6,339 nt of DNA from Planctomycetota bacterium (lineage in GTDB: Bacteria > Planctomycetota > Phycisphaerae > WQYP01), in assembly GCA_021818565.1 (NCBI GenBank), contig JAKATV010000184.1, positions 1 through 6,339 of the forward strand, in the 5' to 3' direction. A program made the translations under genes and the position numbers. How positions within the stretch are numbered: position 1 is the stretch's first letter; the number at the start of each line of letters is the position of its first letter. Of this stretch, positions 1-6,028 are shown piece after piece. The notes beneath the pieces were generated by a model. It was not told the DNA's origin. It ran no database searches and saw only the letters and a program-made list of their open reading frames with translations.

Positions 1-116
1 ATACCTCTAAAGCTGTAGCGGAGCGCTGGCGTTCTCGCGGGAGATTGACGATGGCGGGAATCGGAATTTCCTGCCACTTCGCGTTGAGGCGGGTTTATTA
101 TGCTTTGAGGGCGGAC

Positions 117-121
117 AGGAG
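117..121 (+). promoter_or_regulatory. Ribosome binding site of adk
   Basis: AGGAG lies five bases upstream of the ATG at 127. It is the main reason for accepting that start, although it leaves about 31 residues ahead of the adenylate kinase core. The remaining leader (1-116) holds no gene I can support. A TATTAT at 96-101 could be a -10 box, but no good -35 sits at the right distance. Confidence 0.65.
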
Positions 122-126
122 TTTTT

Positions 127-936
127 ATGTTCGTGCCTCCTTCAGGCTCAGATCGCGCCGCCTGGCTCAAAGGTCCGCAATTTACCTGTTCCGCGGTGCC
201 TCCAAAATCAGAGCACCCATGGCGGCTGATTCTTTTGGGGCCCCCGGGCGTCGGGAAAGGCACACAGTCAGAATTGCTTGCGGGGCATCTGCACGCGTGT
301 CATCTCTCCACGGGGGATGTATTTCGCGCCGCGAAACATCTGGATCAGTGCCAAGCCACGCCTGCGATGGCTGCGGCGCTTGAGGCCATGCGGCACGGCA
401 AGCTGGTGTCTGATGATCTGGTGCTGGCCATGGTGGCCGAGCGTTCAGGCTGTTTGCAATGTCAGGGCGGCTTTATTTTAGATGGTTTCCCCCGCACCGT
501 TAAACAGGCGGAGGATTTTGAAGCGTTGCTGACCGGGTTGCGGGTTACGCTTGATGCGGTCATCAGTTATGAACTATCTTTGGAGGGCACGGTTCTGCGC
601 TCCGCCGGGCGTCTGACCTGCCCGCGCTGCCACGCCGTATACCATCGTGCTAGCAAACCGCCTAAACAACAGGGATTCTGTGATGTGTGTGGGGCCGAAC
701 TCAAACAAAGGGAAGATGATCGACCGGAAGCGGTCCGCACACGCCTGCGGGAATACAGCAATTTGACCGAACCATTAGTCGCGTATTACCATCAGCGAGG
801 CTTGCTGGTTCCAATATCCGCCGACGGCACGCCTGACGAGATTTTCCAAAGGACCGTCGCATTGCTCCAAAGCCGCCGGAATACCGCACGGCCAACTCCG
901 AGAGGGGCCGTTGCGGCGAAGCCCAGTTACACGTAA
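127..936 (+). CDS. adk: Adenylate kinase, long form with zinc-binding LID
   Basis: This 269-residue cytosolic enzyme should catalyse ATP + AMP = 2 ADP. The core begins near residue 33. The P-loop GPPGVGKGT is at 38-46 (Lys44), the NMP-binding STGDVFRA at 61-68, and the GFILDGFPRT signature at 115-124. The LID domain has CPRC (Cys165, Cys168) and CDVC (Cys185, Cys188), the four-Cys zinc site found in many bacterial Adk enzymes, followed by REDDRPEAVRTRL at 195-207, which carries the usual LID and core Asp/Arg residues. It is longer than typical Adk (about 215 residues) because of a 31-residue N-terminal extension and a basic, Pro-rich tail of about 20 residues. It also has an extra CxxC at 109-112. 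The ATG at 127 has a good AGGAG site; no better in-frame ATG lies nearer the P-loop. The gene stands alone on the plus strand and converges on the Hdr-type operon. It is not next to secY or ribosomal genes, so a second adk elsewhere is possible. Confidence 0.94.
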   Translation: MFVPPSGSDRAAWLKGPQFTCSAVPPKSEHPWRLILLGPPGVGKGTQSELLAGHLHACHLSTGDVFRAAKHLDQCQATPAMAAALEAMRHGKLVSDDLVLAMVAERSGCLQCQGGFILDGFPRTVKQAEDFEALLTGLRVTLDAVISYELSLEGTVLRSAGRLTCPRCHAVYHRASKPPKQQGFCDVCGAELKQREDDRPEAVRTRLREYSNLTEPLVAYYHQRGLLVPISADGTPDEIFQRTVALLQSRRNTARPTPRGAVAAKPSYT

Positions 937-953
937 GCGGTGCCGCGTGAGCT

Positions 954-1943
954 TCAAAGCGTGGGGCGCTGCAGCGCGTGCATGTAACGGATGCGTTCAC
1001 AGGCTTCCGGATCAGGCATTTGCTCGAATCGTGAGCGGCTTCGCAAATCTTCAATAGAATCGCATCGATGTTCTTCCATGCGATTACGGAAGTCAGCCAG
1101 CATTTCCCTGGCAGCGCCGGGACCTCGATACATCATCGCGGAAACCACCTGACAGACATGGGCACCGGCTTTGACCGCCTTAAACATATCTTCTCCACTG
1201 TTGACACCGCCGGAAATAGCCAACGAAGTCTTCAGATGCATTGCCAGAACCGCCAGCCAATAAAGGCGCAGTTGCAGATGGGGATTCTCTCCGTGGGGTT
1301 CAGAAGTTTTAGACGCATGAGCAGCGCCATCGCCTGCGGGGTCATAAAACCGGTTGAACAGCACCAGGCCGGCGGCACCGGCGTTTTGTGCGGCTGCGGC
1401 AAAATGGGGCAATGAAGATAAGAAGGGTGAGAGTTTAACAGCTACGGGAATGCGCACCGATTCCGTCACCATTCGGATGATATCCAGCATTTGACGCTCA
1501 ACGTCCATAGCGCTGACCGTCGGATCGCTGGGAAAGGCGTAAAGATTTAATTCCAGCGCATCGGCACCGGCTTGTTCAATGTGCTCGGCATAGCGGATCC
1601 ACCCGCCGGGCCGGGAACCATTAAGCGAACCGATCACCGGAACGCCCACCGCGCGTTTGATGCGTTGAATCCGGGCAAGATATTCCTCCGGGCTGGTAGT
1701 CAACGCGCTGGGATCCATAAATCCCAGTTGCTGCCCCTGATTGTCAGCATACATTTCGCGCAGATAAAGACTGGAAAACTGATCTGCGTCCAATTGCTCC
1801 TGAAACAAGGAGTGCATCACAACCGCTGCGGCACCGGCGTCAACAAGTTCCCGTGCCCGTTCGGTGTCATCTCCCAGCGGCGATGCGCCAACCACCAGCG
1901 GACTGGCCAGCTTTATACCCATGTAAGTTGTTGAAATTTTCAT
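954..1943 (-). CDS. Dihydroorotate dehydrogenase-like FMN flavoprotein (TIM barrel)
   Basis: This 329-residue protein resembles class 1 dihydroorotate dehydrogenases. The N-terminus MKISTTYMGIKLASPLVVGASP is the typical first barrel strand of the family. VPVIGSLNG lies at 101-109, ELNLYAFPSDP at 131-141, VAVKLSPF at 167-174 (Lys170 at the FMN/substrate lysine position), a LFNRFY segment at 195-200, ISGGV at 243-247 (FMN phosphate-binding GG), and CQVVSAMMYRGPG at 264-276. The orotate-binding Asn-x-Ser-Cys-Pro-Asn signature of true PyrD is replaced by NLYAFPSDP, and I see no convincing catalytic-loop Cys or Ser. This fits the unassigned 'dihydroorotate dehydrogenase-like' group better than pyrimidine synthesis. 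The start has AAGGAT upstream. It is the last gene of the minus-strand operon, 53 bases after the DsrE2 gene, so a redox role with the Hdr-like proteins is plausible but inferred. Confidence 0.86.
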   Translation of the reverse strand: MKISTTYMGIKLASPLVVGASPLGDDTERARELVDAGAAAVVMHSLFQEQLDADQFSSLYLREMYADNQGQQLGFMDPSALTTSPEEYLARIQRIKRAVGVPVIGSLNGSRPGGWIRYAEHIEQAGADALELNLYAFPSDPTVSAMDVERQMLDIIRMVTESVRIPVAVKLSPFLSSLPHFAAAAQNAGAAGLVLFNRFYDPAGDGAAHASKTSEPHGENPHLQLRLYWLAVLAMHLKTSLAISGGVNSGEDMFKAVKAGAHVCQVVSAMMYRGPGAAREMLADFRNRMEEHRCDSIEDLRSRSRFEQMPDPEACERIRYMHALQRPTL

Positions 1944-1976
1944 GGTAGTTATCCTTGATCCCCGGCCAAATCATTA

Positions 1977-1993
1977 GCCCGTGCTCCACGAGC
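1977..1993 (-). other. GC-rich hairpin between the DsrE2-like and DHOD-like genes
   Basis: On the minus strand, GCTCGTG (1993-1987), a three-base GAG loop (1986-1984) and CACGGGC (1983-1977) form a seven-pair stem with one G-U pair. It starts three bases after the DsrE2 stop codon. It is followed by TAATGATTT and not by a clean T-run, so it is at best a weak or partial terminator, or a 3' mRNA-stabilising structure within the operon. It could also be chance. Confidence 0.3.
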
Positions 1994-1996
1994 AAC

Positions 1997-2554
1997 TCAC
2001 AAGAAAATAACCTGCTTGGATTCACTTATCAAATTGATGAATGTTCCAACGCCGACATAATCGAGACTCGGGTATTCCATCATTTCCTGTTCCTTAAAGC
2101 CCATGACGTTCATGGACATTTCGCAGATGTGGATGCGCACGCCCAGTTCACCGGCTTCCTTGATGAGCTCCTCAAGGGATTTAACGCCGCGCTGCTTCAT
2201 GACGCCGCGGATCATCTTCGGGCCGATGCCGGCCATTTGCATTTTGGAAAGAGGCAAGGCCCGCGAACCACGCGGCATCATAATTCCGAACATCCGGTCA
2301 AGCAGGCTCTTTTTTGCGGACTTGCGGGGATCACGCAATGCCGCAATCGCCCAGAACGTAAAAAACATATCCACTTGAATGTCATACGCGACAGCTCCCA
2401 GCGCAATGATGAAAGCAGCGATCGTCGAGTCCAGATCACCCTGCATCACCCCGATGGCAAGCCGGTCGTTACCGGCGGATTTTTCGATCGCATTGACACG
2501 TTGCGTCAAATCAGCGATCTTTTTTTCGATATCCGAGAGTTCAAGAACAGCCAT
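1997..2554 (-). CDS. DsrE2-type (DsrE/DsrF/DsrH-like) sulfurtransferase-family protein
   Basis: This 185-residue protein belongs to the DsrE2-like branch of the DsrE/F family, proteins linked to trafficking of bound sulfane sulfur. A short predicted coiled helix (residues 5-26) precedes the core RLAIGVMQGDLDSTIAAF (31-48). The hydrophobic stretch AAFIIALGAVAYDIQVDMFFTFW follows at 46-68, the family's hallmark region and possibly membrane-associated. A Met-rich, basic middle follows (88-120). The single cysteine, Cys144, sits in ICEMSMNVMG (143-152), the position of the expected active-site Cys. The open frame runs further upstream to 2743, but that part overlaps the 3' end of the QmoC-like gene and has no family similarity. 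The ATG at 2554 has an excellent AAAGGAG site. Its neighbours are the QmoC-like gene 74 bases upstream and the DHOD-like gene downstream. Sulfurtransferase activity is inferred from the family. No TusA or rhodanese partner is visible here. Confidence 0.88.
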   Translation of the reverse strand: MAVLELSDIEKKIADLTQRVNAIEKSAGNDRLAIGVMQGDLDSTIAAFIIALGAVAYDIQVDMFFTFWAIAALRDPRKSAKKSLLDRMFGIMMPRGSRALPLSKMQMAGIGPKMIRGVMKQRGVKSLEELIKEAGELGVRIHICEMSMNVMGFKEQEMMEYPSLDYVGVGTFINLISESKQVIFL

Positions 2555-2560
2555 GACAAA

Positions 2561-2567
2561 CTCCTTT
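2561..2567 (-). promoter_or_regulatory. Ribosome binding site of the DsrE2-like gene
   Basis: AAAGGAG on the minus strand, six bases before the ATG at 2554. It decides the start against the longer open frame reaching 2743. Confidence 0.8.
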
Positions 2568-2628
2568 ATGTATGCTACCGTTACCCTGTGATCCGCCGCG
2601 TAAGTTGGCGGCATAAAACATTTCTGGA

Positions 2629-3786
2629 TCAGGCGGCCACTTTTTCCGATGCTGGCTCGTCCGCCGCCCGGTTCGCACGCATGGCCGCCTGCTTGACTCC
2701 GTATAAATATATGGAAAGCGGCCGATACATAATGTGCGACCATTTGCTGAAAGGCACTTCAACTACCAGCATTGGAACCGCAATGGACAAGTGGATGACA
2801 TAGATCAGGTAGGTGGCCATGGGCAAACCGCCCACGCGGAAAATGTTTACCATGATGCCGGTTAAAGCGGTAAGAAACAGCATGACCAGAAATATCCAGT
2901 CGCTGGCCTCGCTGAACAGGTGGATCGGCTCCTTTCGCCGCCAGCGGGAAATCATGAAATCCACGGTCGGATAAAGCAGAGCGATCGTGGCATAATATCC
3001 CCAGAGCCGTTGCGGATAATAGAAGGGATAAACCTTGTCGGTTTGAAACCAGCGCAACAAGATCAACACCAATGTCAACATGCTCAAATAACCTGATACC
3101 AGCAGCAAGTGCTTCATCCAGCGGATTCCACTGTGGTGGGAACCACACTTTTTCCATCTTTTCTGGGTAAACAGGTGGACAAAGAAAACGGGAATCTGCT
3201 GAATAAAAATCAGCGGTGAAATACGAAACATCTTTTTCCGGCCCAGCGTCCACCACGTCATGCGTGCGGCACCCGCCAGCAGAAAAAATGACAGCACCGC
3301 CGCCATGATCCAATCGCCAAGTTCCACCGCGTGCACCGGCGCGAACGTATTAAGTTCCACCTTGTTGAGCACCATGGGGCCATGGAACGCCACAAATAAG
3401 CCGGTTACGAACAACCCCACGAGGATAATGGCCAGGATTTCCGCCACGGCGGATTTATAGAATAATTTCGCCAAGCCGGTAAAGTCATAGCGTGCGGTCA
3501 GATACCGGCGTGACGCCATCATGGTTTCCGCCGGATTGGCTTGCCGCGGACAATTGGTGGTGCAGTCACCGCAGTAATAGCACAGCCAGGGGGCCAGCGT
3601 CTCCTCCAATTTACTTTGCTGTCCGGTCTGAATCAGGCGGATCACGCGGCGGGGGAAGCCACCGCCTGAATCTTCCGACATGGGACAGATGGTGGTGCAG
3701 GTCCCGCAGTTCATGCACATATCGATATCTTTTCCGCCAAATCCGGTGATATCCAGATGCAGATCAGGGTTAAATTTTCCAGCCAT
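2629..3786 (-). CDS. QmoC-like HdrC/HdrE fusion: 4Fe-4S dicluster plus membrane cytochrome b domain
   Basis: This 385-residue protein fuses a soluble HdrC-type ferredoxin domain to an HdrE/NarI-like membrane domain, the architecture and usual length of QmoC. Two 4Fe-4S motifs are intact: CMNCGTCTTICP (Cys24, 27, 30, 34) and CYYCGDCTTNCP (Cys69, 72, 75, 79), the second followed by the typical NPAETMMASRRYL. Hydrophobic, probably transmembrane segments lie near 112-135, 156-176, 190-207, 226-246, 262-279, 296-315 and 322-345. Candidate haem-ligand histidines are His135, His152, His204, His226 and His332. The protein should pass electrons between the soluble Fe-S/flavin proteins encoded upstream and membrane quinones. 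The start is supported by GAGG seven bases upstream. It follows the small winged-helix-like gene by 46 bases. In sulfate reducers QmoC works with APS reductase, but aprAB is absent from this window, so the direction of electron flow and the partner are not known. A generic HdrC/HdrE-like label would be the alternative. Confidence 0.9.
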   Translation of the reverse strand: MAGKFNPDLHLDITGFGGKDIDMCMNCGTCTTICPMSEDSGGGFPRRVIRLIQTGQQSKLEETLAPWLCYYCGDCTTNCPRQANPAETMMASRRYLTARYDFTGLAKLFYKSAVAEILAIILVGLFVTGLFVAFHGPMVLNKVELNTFAPVHAVELGDWIMAAVLSFFLLAGAARMTWWTLGRKKMFRISPLIFIQQIPVFFVHLFTQKRWKKCGSHHSGIRWMKHLLLVSGYLSMLTLVLILLRWFQTDKVYPFYYPQRLWGYYATIALLYPTVDFMISRWRRKEPIHLFSEASDWIFLVMLFLTALTGIMVNIFRVGGLPMATYLIYVIHLSIAVPMLVVEVPFSKWSHIMYRPLSIYLYGVKQAAMRANRAADEPASEKVAA

Positions 3787-3832
3787 GGTACAACCTCATC
3801 ATTCTCTTGCCATTCTCCAAGCCATCGGCGGA

Positions 3833-4150
3833 TTAAGCTTTTTTGGGGCTTGCCGGCTCCGGCTCCGTCAGACCGTAGCGGATATATCCATCCGCTTCAC
3901 CGAGTTCCCGCACTTCGCCATATTTGCGCATTCCGGCAATATGCCTTAATACATCGCTAGCGGGCAATTTCAGACTTTGCGCCAGAGAGGGCACCGTATC
4001 CGGCTGATTTTGCAGCGATTTTCGAATGGCTTTGCGGGCTGTGAGGAAATCCTTGTGCCGCTTTAACTTCGTCTCCTCGGTGCCGCCCATCCGGGTTCGG
4101 AAATCGGCCAGAGCCTTTTTCTGTTCAGGCGTAATCGCTTTCTTTGCCAT
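3833..4150 (-). CDS. Small winged-helix-like protein encoded between the HdrA and QmoC-like genes
   Basis: I do not recognise a named family for this 105-residue protein. The N-terminal half (1-48) is highly charged and helical, rich in Lys and Arg (MAKKAITPEQKKALADFRTR). Residues 52-94 read like a winged helix-turn-helix: TVPSLAQSLKLP as a helix and turn, ASDVLRHIAGMRKYGEV as a recognition-type helix, and RELGEADGYIRYGL as the beta wing. The tail is short and Pro/Lys-rich. There are no cysteines, so it is not a redox subunit itself. ATG 4150 has AAGGA nine bases upstream. It lies 15 bases after hdrA and 46 before the QmoC-like gene, so co-translation with the complex is likely. It may be an operon regulator, or an assembly or interaction partner that reuses the wHTH fold; the sequence does not decide between these. 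Confidence 0.8.
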   Translation of the reverse strand: MAKKAITPEQKKALADFRTRMGGTEETKLKRHKDFLTARKAIRKSLQNQPDTVPSLAQSLKLPASDVLRHIAGMRKYGEVRELGEADGYIRYGLTEPEPASPKKA

Positions 4151-4165
4151 ATGAGACCGTCCTTC

Positions 4166-6016
4166 TTAAACCATTGCGGGCTCTACATCGCGCACGAGGC
4201 CATCGACCATTGCGTCGTATTGATCAATGCGCCACCCGCTGACATTGATAGCCTGAGTCGGGCATACCGCGACACACGCACCGCAGCCTACACAGAGTCC
4301 GGGATTGACCTGGGCTTTTCGAACCGAGTGCTCATTTTCCTGAGTTTCCACCATCGCCAAGGCTCCATCATATTCACATTGCGTAAGACACACTCCGGAA
4401 CCTTCGCATAAATGTGTATCAACTTGGGCGACATATGGATTCAATTCCACTTCTTCCGTGGTAAACATGGCCCGGGCTTTCACCGCAGCTGCGCCGGCGG
4501 CGGCCAAAGTTTCCTGAATATTCATGGGTGCCTGCGATGTGCCGGCCAACAAGACTCCATTAACAGAGATCTCAACCGGGCGCAGCTTGGGGTGAATTTC
4601 CTGCAGGAAGCCGTCTTCACCGCGGGGAAGTTTCAGTTGATCGACCAGCGTTTCACATGGGCCTGCCGTCATTCCCACCGCCAACACCACCATGTCCACC
4701 TCCAACTCCAGCTCCTCCCCCCAGGATAGATAATCCTTAACATTGATCCGCAAGGGCGAAGTGGGTCCGTTGGCATTGGTTACGGTGGGAGGTTCGTCCC
4801 CGTGGTAACGAAAAAATACCACGCCGGCGCGGGAAGCATCAGTGTAGTATTCTTCATGCCCCCGGCCATAGGTGCGAATATCCTGATGCAAGTCGTACAC
4901 GCGAGTCTCGGGAAATCTTTGGCGCACCTGCATGGCCTGATTTAACACCGTGGTGCAGCAGACACGTGAACAATACGTATTGAGCCGGCCATCGGGGCCG
5001 GGTGTATGGACGCCATCGACCTGCCGGCTGCCAACACAGTGAATAAAAGCAATGCTGCCGATAGACCGTCCCTCATAGCGCAAGGTTCGACCCTCGGTGT
5101 TTTGTGTGGCCAATAGCGAATTGAAATCTACCGTTGTAAGAACCGTTGGGTGCTTTTTATAATTGAATTCGCCCTCCCTCGGCACATAAGGTTTAAATCC
5201 AGTGGCCATGACAATAACGCCGACCGTGGTATGAATCTCGGTGGTTTTTCCGGATGGGCCGAAATTGCCATGAATGCCAACTTCAAAATTACCAATAAAG
5301 CCGCTTACCTTAGTGACTTTGCTGTTCAGCAATATCTCAATTTTCGGATCGGCCAGCACCTGGGATTCCATTTTGGCGGCCAATTGTATGGCTGCTTGTC
5401 CCGTGGGAAACAGACGGTTAAGGGTGTGTAATTTTCCACCCAGGCGATCCGACTGTTCCACAAGTACCACGGAAATTCCGCACGCCGCTAAATCCGCAGC
5501 CACTTTCATGCCCGCAGGGCCGCCGCCCACCACCAGCGCTCTACGGTGATTGGGCAGTCGGATTTTCGCCAGGGGTGTCGCGCGGCTGACTTTTCCGACG
5601 GCCGCACTTATAAGTTGAATGGCCTTGGCGGTGGCACCGCGCGGGTCGTGTTTATGAGCCCATGAACACTGCTCGCGAATGTTGACCTGTTCGTATAAAT
5701 AGGGATTCATCTTGCTGCGTACCACAGCTCCCCGGAAGGTCAATTCATGCAGGAATGGCGAGCAGGATGCCACCACCACCCGGTCCAGTTTTTCCTGTTT
5801 GATATCATCGCTGATGGTCTGCTGGCCGGGATCTGAGCACATAAACGTGTGAACTTTGGAGACCGCGACACCGGGAATCAGCCGACAAATCTCGGCCACG
5901 TGCTCCGTATCAACAACATCAGAAATATTCCCGCCGCAGCGGCAAATATAAACTCCAACCCGGGGCGTTGTGGGCATCGCGGCATCCCGCACGACATTTT
6001 CATCTATGTTGTCCAT
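4166..6016 (-). CDS. hdrA: HdrA-type FAD/iron-sulfur protein (heterodisulfide reductase subunit A-like)
   Basis: This 616-residue cytosolic flavoprotein has the full HdrA plan. The N-terminal domain has YICRCGGNI (Cys25, Cys27), MCSDPGQ (Cys60), VVVASCSPFLHE (Cys85) and NIREQCSWAH (Cys117). The thioredoxin-reductase-like FAD domain begins with VVGGGPAGM (162-170), has VMATGFKPY near 269-277, and closes with VNGVLLAGTSQAP near 486-497. Inside it, Cys327 plus CSRVCC (Cys349, 353, 354) matches the unusual HdrA cluster ligand set. The C-terminus carries a two-cluster ferredoxin domain. The second motif is intact (CVGCGACVAVCP, Cys575-585). The first reads CEGSGVCLTQCE, with Ser540 in place of the second Cys. 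I chose the ATG at 6016 over an in-frame TTG at 6022 because AGAGG lies six bases before the ATG but directly abuts the TTG. In Hdr/Qmo complexes this subunit holds FAD and distributes electrons between soluble carriers and the HdrC-like subunit. It has no MvhD-like C-terminus as in QmoB, so it is closer to HdrA. Confidence 0.93.
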   Translation of the reverse strand: MDNIDENVVRDAAMPTTPRVGVYICRCGGNISDVVDTEHVAEICRLIPGVAVSKVHTFMCSDPGQQTISDDIKQEKLDRVVVASCSPFLHELTFRGAVVRSKMNPYLYEQVNIREQCSWAHKHDPRGATAKAIQLISAAVGKVSRATPLAKIRLPNHRRALVVGGGPAGMKVAADLAACGISVVLVEQSDRLGGKLHTLNRLFPTGQAAIQLAAKMESQVLADPKIEILLNSKVTKVSGFIGNFEVGIHGNFGPSGKTTEIHTTVGVIVMATGFKPYVPREGEFNYKKHPTVLTTVDFNSLLATQNTEGRTLRYEGRSIGSIAFIHCVGSRQVDGVHTPGPDGRLNTYCSRVCCTTVLNQAMQVRQRFPETRVYDLHQDIRTYGRGHEEYYTDASRAGVVFFRYHGDEPPTVTNANGPTSPLRINVKDYLSWGEELELEVDMVVLAVGMTAGPCETLVDQLKLPRGEDGFLQEIHPKLRPVEISVNGVLLAGTSQAPMNIQETLAAAGAAAVKARAMFTTEEVELNPYVAQVDTHLCEGSGVCLTQCEYDGALAMVETQENEHSVRKAQVNPGLCVGCGACVAVCPTQAINVSGWRIDQYDAMVDGLVRDVEPAMV

Positions 6017-6022
6017 GGTCAA

Positions 6023-6027
6023 CCTCT
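6023..6027 (-). promoter_or_regulatory. Ribosome binding site of hdrA
   Basis: AGAGG on the minus strand, six bases before the ATG at 6016 and directly following the stop codon of the upstream flavoprotein gene. This arrangement suggests translational coupling. It rules against the TTG at 6022, which would leave no spacing. Confidence 0.6.
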
Positions 6028-6028
6028 T

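Noticed and set aside
96..101. TATTAT as a -10 promoter element of adk
   Set aside because: It is at a plausible distance from the start, but no acceptable -35 lies about 17 bases upstream; TTGAGG at 84-89 is only six bases away.
45..383. Plus-strand open frame overlapping the start of adk
   Set aside because: It is Arg- and Ser-rich out-of-frame translation of adk with no family similarity; the adk frame carries all the motifs.
966..977. Perfect palindrome GCGCTGCAGCGC near the convergent adk/DHOD-like ends
   Set aside because: It lies within the DHOD-like coding region, has a four-base loop at best and no T-run on either strand, so I could not call it a terminator or operator.
2593..2612. 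CCGCC/GGCGG inverted repeat between the QmoC-like and DsrE2-like genes
   Set aside because: The stem has only five pairs with an eight or nine base loop and no T-run; it is too weak to separate from chance.
2555..2743. Longer N-terminus for the DsrE2-like protein (start at 2743)
   Set aside because: The extra 63 residues overlap the 3' end of the QmoC-like gene, show no family similarity, and bypass the strong AAAGGAG site at 2561-2567.
1955..2803. Plus-strand open frame of 282 codons opposite the DsrE2-like gene and the end of the QmoC-like gene
   Set aside because: It is antisense to two well-supported genes, has no recognisable family features or good ribosome binding site, and is explained as a shadow of their codon structure.
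2759..3313. Minus-strand open frame of 184 codons inside the QmoC-like gene
   Set aside because: It lies in another frame of the same strand as a gene with intact Fe-S and membrane motifs; nothing in it is recognisable.
6017..6022. TTG start for hdrA two codons upstream of the ATG
   Set aside because: AGAGG directly abuts the TTG with no spacing, whereas it is six bases from the ATG at 6016.
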